Of a stretch of DNA of 5,063 bases, positions 1 to 5,063 are shown piece after piece. The stretch is from Gammaproteobacteria bacterium (GTDB lineage Bacteria; Pseudomonadota; Gammaproteobacteria; Chromatiales; Chromatiaceae): NCBI GenBank assembly GCA_024277555.1, contig JAJRUY010000249.1:1-5063 (forward strand), read 5' to 3'. The translations under genes and the position numbers were made by a program. Position 1 is the stretch's first letter, and every line of letters begins with the position of its first letter. The notes under the pieces are model-generated. The model did not search any database and was not told the DNA's origin. It saw only the letters and a list, made by a program, of their open reading frames with translations.

Positions 1-537
1 GCCGTCTTTCCAGTAGGGGCGCAGCGCCGCGGAGATCATATGTGGACCAAGGTCTGATCCGCCGATGCCGATGTTGACAATATCCGTGATGGGTTTGCCG
101 CTGTAGCCCTTCCATTCGCCGTGGCGAACGCGACCGCAAAAGTCCTCCATTTGCTTCAGCACCCGGTTCACTTCGGGCATGACATCCTTGCCATCTACCA
201 TAACGGGGGTGTTGGATTGGTTGCGTAATGCGGTGTGCAGAACCGCTCGGCCTTATGTATTGTTGATCCGCTCACCCTGAAACATGCGTTTGATCCAGCC
301 TTTCAGATTCGCGCCATCGGCAAGTGCAAGCAACAATTCCAGGGTTTTTCCGGTAATCAGATTCTTGGAATAGTCCAGCAGCAGCTCCCCGGACTCGAGG
401 GAAAAGCGTTCAAAGCGTTTGGGGTCTGCTGCAAACATTTCCCTCAGATGGCGCTGCTTTATCTGTTGCGCATGTTCCCGTAGAGATTGCCAGGCGGGTT
501 CCAGGTTTTCTGGGGAGGATTGGGATGTATTGGGCAT
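1..537 (-). pseudogene. pgi: Glucose-6-phosphate isomerase, N-terminal part, broken by an in-frame stop; runs off the left edge
   Basis: Pgi interconverts glucose 6-phosphate and fructose 6-phosphate in the cytoplasm (glycolysis and gluconeogenesis). The first 94 codons give a recognisable Pgi N-terminus: FAADPKRFERFSLE, LLLDYSKNLIT and MFQGERINNT. Codon 95 is TAA (253-255). Reading on in the same frame, codons 96-179 give GRAVLHTALRN, SNTPVMVDGKDVMPEV, GEWKGYSGKPITD and NIGIGGSDLGPHM, all family hallmarks, with no further stop or frameshift to the window edge. E. coli Pgi has a glutamate (NRTENRAVLH) where the stop falls, so one G-to-T change of GAA to TAA explains it. Pgi is normally about 550 residues, so roughly two thirds lies outside. 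The ATG at 537 fits the family N-terminus, although no good ribosome binding site precedes it. The gene family is certain. Whether the gene is truly dead, or the stop is a sequence error, cannot be decided here. Confidence 0.9.
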
Positions 538-605
538 AGTTAAAGCGTTAGCCGATGATTCCTGGCAGCAAGCATAGCATATACCAAGACAAACAATAAC
601 AAGGC

Positions 606-641
606 ATCATTATTTATAGGTACTGTCCTTTGTCCTGTGGA
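606..641 (-). promoter_or_regulatory. Candidate sigma-70 promoter for pgi
   Basis: On the minus strand, TCCACA (636-641, four of six matches to TTGACA) lies 17 bases before TATAAA (613-618, five of six matches to TATAAT). This places a start near 606 and a leader of about 70 bases before the pgi ATG. The 178-base spacer between the regulator gene and pgi holds nothing else clear, so pgi probably has its own promoter here. This is pattern matching only; other AT-rich hexamers nearer to pgi (TATGCT at 571-581) fit less well. Confidence 0.35.
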
Positions 642-715
642 TCGGGAATAACCTGGAGGTTGCAGCTTGGAGTCGTGCCCCGGTGTGACAAAAAATGAAT
701 TTTTCGAGATGCTCT

Positions 716-1447
716 TTATATCAGATCGTCCGCCACTTTCAGGAGTTTGTCCGTGTCGGCCACATACTGATTGGATTTTGTCTCCTTGAGCAGCCCCTTG
801 CGCTTGAAGTCAGCTATGGTGCGGCTGGCGGTTTCAGTGGTGATGCCGAGAATGGCGCCCATGTCTTCCCGGTTGAACAATTCACACCGATGCTCTTCAT
901 CACATACCAGCTTGATCAGCAGGCGAGCCACGCGTTGTCGTGCGGATCCGGTGGACAGTTGTGTGATCCACAGATCCGCATCCGCCAAGGCGCGTTGCCA
1001 GCGTTTCATCAGCTCCTGGTGCAGTTGTGCGTTTTCTCTGCTCAGGCGCTGCACCACATCAATGGGAAGGACGCAAACCTCGGTCGCTTGCATGATCACC
1101 GCGTCATGTTGATATTCGCCTCCCAGCAGCGCCTCCATTCCTGTAACATCCGTGCTGCGTAGCAGACGTACAATGCGCTGGGTTCCTTCGGGCAGGTACT
1201 GAACCAGCTTTACCAGCCCGCTACGAATGGTTAACAGGCGATCGGCTTTGTCGCCTGCGCGATAGAGAATATCGCCAGGCTGCAGGGGCAGTTGTTCGAT
1301 AGGCTTGTGAATATGTTCGAAATCCTTTTCCTGCAGGCCCGCAAACAGTACCGTGTCGCGTATGGAACACACATTGCAGTTCGCTTCACCTTTCCAGGCA
1401 TCTTCTTGGGTGACAGTATTGGTCATGGCAAAGTAGATTTGATCCAT
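716..1447 (-). CDS. Crp/Fnr-family transcriptional regulator, FNR-like
   Basis: A 243-residue cytoplasmic DNA-binding protein, close to the usual length (E. coli FNR is about 250). Order: an N-terminal cysteine motif (C24-N-V-C27), a cyclic-nucleotide-binding-type beta roll at about 35-128 (QPGDILYRAGD, IRSGLVKL), a long dimerisation helix at about 129-160, and a winged helix-turn-helix at about 168-236. The recognition helix reads TTETASRTIADF. Its E205, S208 and R209 match the E..SR pattern by which FNR reads TTGAT half-sites. C24, C27 and C125 align with FNR C20, C23 and C122. The position of the fourth ligand, C29, is valine (V33). The cAMP-contacting pattern of CRP is not present. The start at 1447 is preceded by AGGG only three bases away; Met8 (1424-1426) is an alternative without a better site. 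It is divergent from uup. A role in oxygen or redox response is inferred, not shown. Confidence 0.9.
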   Translation of the reverse strand: MDQIYFAMTNTVTQEDAWKGEANCNVCSIRDTVLFAGLQEKDFEHIHKPIEQLPLQPGDILYRAGDKADRLLTIRSGLVKLVQYLPEGTQRIVRLLRSTDVTGMEALLGGEYQHDAVIMQATEVCVLPIDVVQRLSRENAQLHQELMKRWQRALADADLWITQLSTGSARQRVARLLIKLVCDEEHRCELFNREDMGAILGITTETASRTIADFKRKGLLKETKSNQYVADTDKLLKVADDLI

Positions 1448-1450
1448 TTT

Positions 1451-1472
1451 CCCTGAATCCAGGGATTCGGGG
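1451..1472. repeat. Inverted repeat at the start region of the Crp/Fnr-family gene
   Basis: The arms CCCTGAATCC (1451-1460) and GGATTCGGGG (1463-1472) are reverse complements at nine of ten positions, separated by two bases. The element begins three bases upstream of the regulator's ATG, contains its AGGG ribosome binding sequence, and overlaps the last base of the predicted -10 box (1472-1477). If transcription starts near 1465 the full hairpin would not be in the RNA, so a DNA operator is more likely than an RNA structure. Confidence 0.5.
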
Positions 1473-1500
1473 CTATAGTAAAAGTGGTTTTCGGTGCAAT
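1465..1500 (-). promoter_or_regulatory. Predicted promoter of the Crp/Fnr-family gene
   Basis: On the minus strand, TTGCAC (1495-1500, four of six matches to TTGACA) is followed after 17 bases by CTATAG or after 16 bases... the clearest -10 hexamer in this stretch is TATAGC (1472-1477), four of six matches to TATAAT. The start would fall near 1465, giving a leader of under 20 bases. The weak -35 directly abuts an FNR box, as expected for an activator-dependent promoter. Positions are inferred from consensus only. Confidence 0.45.
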
Positions 1501-1512
1501 GATAACAATCAA
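1499..1512 (-). promoter_or_regulatory. FNR-type binding site
   Basis: On the minus strand the sequence is TTGATTGTTATCAT. It matches the FNR consensus TTGAT-N4-ATCAA at nine of ten specified bases. Its centre (1505.5) lies about 41 bases upstream of the start predicted from the TATAGC box, the class II activator position used by FNR and CRP. The adjacent gene encodes a regulator with the FNR-type E..SR recognition helix, so autoregulation is the simple reading. The site could also affect uup, whose start codon is about 67 bases away on the other side. Confidence 0.6.
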
Positions 1513-1522
1513 AGATCGGCAG

Positions 1523-1553
1523 TTGACAGCACTATTTTTTTCTGTTTTTTCAT
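1523..1553 (+). promoter_or_regulatory. Candidate promoter for uup
   Basis: A perfect TTGACA lies at 1523-1528. The best downstream -10 candidate is TTTCAT (1548-1553, four of six), but the spacing of 19 bases is longer than the ideal 17. The stretch between them is a T-rich tract. The -35 is convincing, the -10 is not. Confidence 0.3.
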
Positions 1554-1572
1554 ATGTGGATGATTCATATTT

Positions 1573-3492
1573 ATGTCACTGGTTTCATTAAGAAAAATAT
1601 CTATTTCCTTTGGTCATCCCGGGTTGCTGGAAGACTTGGATCTGGCGGTTGATAAGGGAGAGAGAATCTGCCTGATCGGGAGAAACGGGGAAGGCAAGTC
1701 AACCCTGATGAAAATCATTACCGGGGAACTGGTGCCGGACACTGGCGAAGTCAGAACAATGCAGGGCGCCCGCATTACCCGCTTGAGTCAGGAAGTGCCG
1801 CAGAATTATGCGGGCAAGGTGTTTGATCTGGTTGCGGATGGACTGGGTGCGCTTGCCGGGTTGATCAAGGAGTACCACTCTGCCTGTGTGAGTCTAGCTG
1901 ATGAGGGTGGAGATGCCGCCATGAATCGCCTGTCACGGATTCAGCAGGAAATGGAAACTGCAGGCGGCTGGCAGCTGGAGCAGCAGGTGGAGCAGATAAT
2001 CTCGCGTATGGATCTGATGCCGGATGCAGAGTTTTCCAGCTTGTCCGGCGGAATGAAGCGTCGCGTGTTGCTCGCCCGGGCATTGGCCGGAGATCCGGAT
2101 CTGCTGCTGCTGGATGAGCCGACCAATCATCTGGATATCGAATCCATCGCCTGGTTGGAGGAATTTCTACTGGGGTGGCGCGGCAGTGTGCTTTTTATCA
2201 CCCATGACCGGGCATTTTTGCGCAGGCTGGCCACCCGGATTATTGAGCTGGATCGGGGCAGGATCAGTGACTGGCCTGGTGATTACGACAACTATCTGCG
2301 GCGCAAGGCGGAAATGGAAAATGCAGAAGCCAGGGAAAATGCCCGCTTTGACAAAAAGATGGCCGAGGAAGAAGTGTGGATTCGCCAGGGAATCAAGGCC
2401 AGACGCACCAGAAATGAAGGAAGGGTGCGCCAGCTACAGGCGATGCGGGAAGCCGCCAGACAAAGGCGCAAGAAGCAGGGCACGGCCACCCTGGTAATGA
2501 ACAGGGCAGAATTATCCGGCAAGCTGGTGTGTGAAGCAGAGAATGTCAGCTACGCTTGGGATGGCAAGCCCACCATTCGCGATTTCAGCAGCACCATCCT
2601 GCGTGGCGACCGGGTAGGCATTATCGGTCCCAACGGTTGCGGGAAATCCACCCTGCTCAACTTGTTGCTGGGAAAGCTGCAACCGAACCAAGGCCAGATC
2701 AGAATGGGCAGCAAAGTGGAAGTGGCATATTTCGATCAACTGCGCGCACAACTGGATGATGAAGCCACGGTGATCGACAATGTGGCGGGAGGCGCCGATA
2801 CCGTCACCATCAACGGGCGTTCCAAACATATCATTGGCTATTTGCAGGATTTCCTGTTTCCACCGGCACGGGCGCGCCAGCCGGTAAAGGCGCTCTCAGG
2901 CGGAGAGCGCAACCGTCTGTTACTGGCCAAGTTGTTTGTCAAACCTGCAAACCTGCTGGTAATGGATGAGCCTACCAATGATCTGGATGTAGAGACTATG
3001 GAGCTGCTGGAAGAGTTGCTGCTGGATTACAAGGGGACGCTGTTGCTGGTCAGTCATGACCGGGTTTTTCTGGATAACGTGGTTACCAGTAGTCTGGTGT
3101 TTGAAGGGGAGGGACGGGTGAACAGCTATGTAGGGGGCTATAGTGACTGGCTGGTGCAGCGGCAATCCATAGCTGGCGGAAGCTGCTGGGGCGGAGAAAA
3201 GCAGAAACAGCCGAAACCCGCAGCAACAACCACCAAAGCATCCACAGGAAAACTGGGCTACAAGGAGCAGCGGGAGCTGGATGCCTTGCCCGGAGAAATC
3301 GAGGCGCTGGAAGCCGGGCGAAAGGAACTGGAGGCTGCATTGGCTGATTCTGAAATATATCGTAGTGAGCCGGATCGCATTGCAACATTGACCTCACGGC
3401 TGCAGGAGCTGAACTGCGAGCTGGAGGAAAAATATGCGCGTTGGGATGGCCTGGAGGAAAAGTCGGCAGCAGGTTGCGGAAAAGGACACTGA
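1573..3492 (+). CDS. uup: ABC-F family ATPase Uup
   Basis: A soluble protein of 639 residues with two fused ATPase domains and no membrane segment; E. coli Uup is about 635. ABC-F proteins act on the ribosome; Uup is also linked to precise transposon excision and its C-terminal domain binds DNA. Domain 1: Walker A GRNGEGKST (36-44), signature LSGGM (157-161), Walker B LLLLDEPTNHLD (177-188), switch histidine H211. The inter-domain linker (about 235-310) is charged and carries VWIRQGIKARRTRNEGRV (268-285), typical of Uup. Domain 2: Walker A GPNGCGKST (352-360), signature LSGGE (441-445), Walker B LLVMDEPTNDLD (461-472), switch histidine H495. A low-complexity linker leads to a C-terminal coiled coil from about 559 (KLGYKEQRELD), which separates Uup from EttA and YbiT. 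All catalytic motifs are intact. An in-frame TGA at 1561-1563 makes ATG 1573 the first possible ATG start; its ribosome binding site is poor. Confidence 0.95.
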   Translation: MSLVSLRKISISFGHPGLLEDLDLAVDKGERICLIGRNGEGKSTLMKIITGELVPDTGEVRTMQGARITRLSQEVPQNYAGKVFDLVADGLGALAGLIKEYHSACVSLADEGGDAAMNRLSRIQQEMETAGGWQLEQQVEQIISRMDLMPDAEFSSLSGGMKRRVLLARALAGDPDLLLLDEPTNHLDIESIAWLEEFLLGWRGSVLFITHDRAFLRRLATRIIELDRGRISDWPGDYDNYLRRKAEMENAEARENARFDKKMAEEEVWIRQGIKARRTRNEGRVRQLQAMREAARQRRKKQGTATLVMNRAELSGKLVCEAENVSYAWDGKPTIRDFSSTILRGDRVGIIGPNGCGKSTLLNLLLGKLQPNQGQIRMGSKVEVAYFDQLRAQLDDEATVIDNVAGGADTVTINGRSKHIIGYLQDFLFPPARARQPVKALSGGERNRLLLAKLFVKPANLLVMDEPTNDLDVETMELLEELLLDYKGTLLLVSHDRVFLDNVVTSSLVFEGEGRVNSYVGGYSDWLVQRQSIAGGSCWGGEKQKQPKPAATTTKASTGKLGYKEQRELDALPGEIEALEAGRKELEAALADSEIYRSEPDRIATLTSRLQELNCELEEKYARWDGLEEKSAAGCGKGH

Positions 3493-3552
3493 GCCTTGAA
3501 TCTATTTCTTTTCAGTGATAAATAAGAGATACTTGTAAAGACGTTGCTGGAA

Positions 3553-3774
3553 ATGCCTGCGAACGGGCTTGAGGTGCTGTGGTTGACAAGAGAAGGGGGT
3601 TGCGGACTGGAGGCAGTTGTTGTTGCTAGCGGATCCCGCTTTCGTCAATGCTGCTTCAAAGAAACGGGGGATCTGGATATCCAACCGCTTGCCGTGCTCG
3701 CGAGGCTTCTCAAATACTGCGGCAGTGAATGTATATGTGGGGCATGGCTTGTCCGTTGGTGGGCAAGGGGATAA
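3553..3774 (+). CDS. Doubtful small cysteine-rich reading frame
   Basis: From ATG 3553 (or TTG 3544) a frame of 73 (or 76) residues ends at TAA 3772-3774, only four bases before the ATG of the HD-GYP gene, and the latter's ribosome binding sequence lies inside its last codons. The predicted product has six cysteines, including CC and C.C pairs, and two tryptophans near the C-terminus. I recognise no family, signal peptide or clear domain. No good ribosome binding site precedes either start. It fills most of an otherwise gene-free spacer of 286 bases. It may be a chance frame, a gene remnant or a small coupled gene; chance is most likely. Confidence 0.2.
   Translation: MPANGLEVLWLTREGGCGLEAVVVASGSRFRQCCFKETGDLDIQPLAVLARLLKYCGSECICGAWLVRWWARG
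3765..3770 (+). promoter_or_regulatory. Ribosome binding site that decides the HD-GYP start
   Basis: AAGGGG lies eight bases before the ATG at 3779. The reading frame is open back to about 3617, but no comparable site precedes an earlier start and the upstream residues do not belong to the REC domain, so 3779 is preferred. Confidence 0.7.
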
Positions 3775-3778
3775 TCAA

Positions 3779-4912
3779 ATGAACCAGAAAAAACGGCCTG
3801 TTGGAGAGCAATCTGCTCCACGGAAGACCAATGGGAACGTGACTTCAATATTTGGCCGCGAAAATCAGTCCGTGGTCGTGGTTGATGACCAGTCTACAGG
3901 GCGCACCATTCTCAAAAGTATAATCTCCGGTATTTCCCCAAGAATTTCTTGCGAGGTGTTTGCCGATCCCTATCAGGCCCTGGAATATTGCAAGGCTCAT
4001 GTTCCTGACCTACTGATTACGGATTACAAAATGCCGAAAATGAATGGCGTGGAGCTGATTCGCAGGATACGTTCCATTGAGGGTGGGGAGGATGTTCCTG
4101 CGGTAGTGGTGACAGTTCTGCATGACCGCAAGATCCGCTATGAAGCCCTCGAGGCCGGCGCCACCGATTTCCTTTCCCGGCCGTTTGATCACTACGAATG
4201 CCAGGCACGCTGCCGCAACCTGTTGTTGCTCCATCAGCACCAGAAGCAGGTTGCAAACCGGGCCTGGATGCTGCAAGGATTGGTGTCCAAAGCCACTGAA
4301 GCGGCAACGGCCCGCGAGCAGGAAACCCTCATGTGCCTGGCCAAGGCCGGAGAATACCGGGATGAAGGAACCGGCAACCATGTATATCGCATGGCGCGCT
4401 ATTCTTTGGAAATCGCCCGTGGTTTGGATCTGAGTGAGGAAACCTGCGATGTCATCGTCCAGGCAGCCCCACTGCATGATATTGGCAAAATTGGCATTCA
4501 GGACAACATTCTGCTCAAGCCAGCGCGCCTCACGCCCGATGAACGGACGATCATGGAAACTCATACCACCATTGGTTTTGATATTCTCAAAGGCAGCTCT
4601 TCGTCCTATTTGTCCATGGCGGCGCGTATCGCCTTGCATCACCATGAGCATTATGATGGAAGGGGCTATCCTCACGGCCTGAAGGCCGAGGAGATCCCGC
4701 TGGAAGCGCGGATCGTTGCAGTTGCAGATACACTGGATGCCCTGATGACAGTTCGTCCCTATAAAAAAGCCTGGTCCAGGGATAAGGCGCTGGCGTACCT
4801 GAAAGAGCATTCCGGAACACATTTCGATCCGGATTGTGTATCCGCACTGTTTGAAAGAGAGGAGCAGGTGCGCAAGGTTTACGAAGAACTGCCGGATAAA
4901 TATCAGGAATAG
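3779..4912 (+). CDS. Response regulator with REC and HD-GYP domains, predicted c-di-GMP phosphodiesterase
   Basis: A 377-residue cytoplasmic protein with the RpfG-type arrangement. After a polar N-terminal tail, the REC domain (about 31-150) has the acidic pair D36-D37, phospho-acceptor D82 in ITDYKMP, and T112. The usual switch lysine is replaced by arginine (R134 in FLSRP). A helical linker (about 152-185) leads to the HD-GYP domain (about 186-365), with TGNH (H201), HDIGKIG (H233, D234, K237), H262, HHHEHYDGRGYP (H287-H289, with GYP at 296-298) and D317. These cover the metal-binding and signature residues, so an active enzyme hydrolysing cyclic di-GMP to pGpG or GMP is predicted. Family knowledge ties such proteins to motility, biofilm and virulence or signalling traits. 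No histidine kinase is in the window, so the partner is unknown. The start at 3779 has AAGGGG eight bases upstream; a longer frame from about 3617 is open but unlikely to be used. Confidence 0.93.
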   Translation: MNQKKRPVGEQSAPRKTNGNVTSIFGRENQSVVVVDDQSTGRTILKSIISGISPRISCEVFADPYQALEYCKAHVPDLLITDYKMPKMNGVELIRRIRSIEGGEDVPAVVVTVLHDRKIRYEALEAGATDFLSRPFDHYECQARCRNLLLLHQHQKQVANRAWMLQGLVSKATEAATAREQETLMCLAKAGEYRDEGTGNHVYRMARYSLEIARGLDLSEETCDVIVQAAPLHDIGKIGIQDNILLKPARLTPDERTIMETHTTIGFDILKGSSSSYLSMAARIALHHHEHYDGRGYPHGLKAEEIPLEARIVAVADTLDALMTVRPYKKAWSRDKALAYLKEHSGTHFDPDCVSALFEREEQVRKVYEELPDKYQE

Positions 4913-4981
4913 CCCGGATGTTTCACCAGGAAGTCCGATGATTGTGCCGAGATTGTTGTTCAGAGGCGAATTTCTGATCGA

Positions 4982-5003
4982 ATCAATAGCCCAAGCTATT
5001 GAT
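4982..5003. repeat. Perfect 9-bp inverted repeat downstream of the HD-GYP gene
   Basis: ATCAATAGC (4982-4990) and GCTATTGAT (4995-5003) are exact reverse complements around the four-base loop CCAA. The repeat lies 70 bases past the HD-GYP stop. No run of T follows on either strand, so it is not a standard intrinsic terminator. It may be an operator for a gene beyond the right edge or an mRNA 3' end structure. The rest of 4913-5063 shows no gene. Confidence 0.55.
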
Positions 5004-5063
5004 GAGTGAAGAAATATCGTCTCTGGGCAACAAGATCGGCGCAAGGGCGGACTTAACAAACAC

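Noticed and set aside
235..483. Plus-strand open frame of 82 residues
   Set aside because: It is antisense to pgi, which is conserved on both sides of the nonsense codon.
690..704. AAAAATGAATTTTT hairpin as a terminator of the Crp/Fnr-family gene
   Set aside because: The stem is A-T only and very short, with no GC-rich part, so it is too weak for an intrinsic terminator.
695..1162. Plus-strand open frame of 155 residues
   Set aside because: It is antisense to the Crp/Fnr-family gene, whose domain motifs are clear; the translation has no recognisable domain.
3487..3517. CACTGA...TCAGTG repeat at the end of uup as a terminator
   Set aside because: The six-base arms are 19 bases apart and are not followed by a T tract.
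3583..3588. TTGACA hexamer as the -35 of a promoter for the HD-GYP gene
   Set aside because: No acceptable -10 hexamer is found 16-18 bases downstream.
3617..3778. N-terminal extension of 54 residues on the HD-GYP protein
   Set aside because: No ribosome binding site of the quality of that before 3779 is seen, and the extension is not part of the REC domain. It cannot be fully excluded.
4982..5003. OxyR site based on the ATAG...CTAT core of the palindrome
   Set aside because: The OxyR pattern has seven bases between ATAG and CTAT, while this one has six, and the second motif copy is missing.
4010..5059. Minus-strand open frame of 349 residues opposite the HD-GYP gene
   Set aside because: It lies antisense to a gene with a full set of REC and HD-GYP motifs, its translation resembles no family, and its length follows from the codon use of the real gene.

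Overview
The window looks like ordinary chromosomal sequence from a proteobacterium, probably gamma- or betaproteobacterial. That guess rests on a Pgi of the proteobacterial long type, a Uup-type ABC-F ATPase, an FNR-type regulator and a response regulator with an HD-GYP domain. Base composition and codon use look even across the genes. I see no insertion sequence, phage gene, CRISPR array, tRNA or rRNA, and I found no previously undescribed multi-gene system.

Layout: (1) Positions 1-537, minus strand: the first third of pgi (glucose-6-phosphate isomerase), running off the left edge. A single in-frame TAA at 253-255 sits where the family has a conserved glutamate codon, and conserved Pgi sequence resumes in the same frame straight after it. 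(2) 538-715: spacer holding a candidate pgi promoter. (3) 716-1447, minus strand: a Crp/Fnr-family regulator with an FNR-type recognition helix and three of the four cysteines of a classical FNR iron-sulfur site. (4) 1448-1572: divergent intergenic region with a near-consensus FNR box, an inverted repeat at the predicted transcription start of the regulator gene, and a TTGACA hexamer facing the next gene. (5) 1573-3492, plus strand: uup, a complete two-ATPase ABC-F protein with a C-terminal coiled-coil domain. (6) 3493-3778: spacer with a doubtful small cysteine-rich reading frame. (7) 3779-4912, plus strand: a REC plus HD-GYP response regulator, predicted to degrade cyclic di-GMP. (8) 4913-5063: no gene seen, but a perfect 9-bp inverted repeat.

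The genes do not form one pathway. Pgi is central carbon metabolism, Uup acts on ribosomes and possibly DNA, the Crp/Fnr protein is a transcription factor probably controlling its own promoter, and the HD-GYP protein is a two-component output for second-messenger turnover with no partner kinase in view. The two points most worth a second look are the nonsense codon in an otherwise conserved pgi and the FNR box placed about 41 bases upstream of the predicted start of the regulator's own gene.
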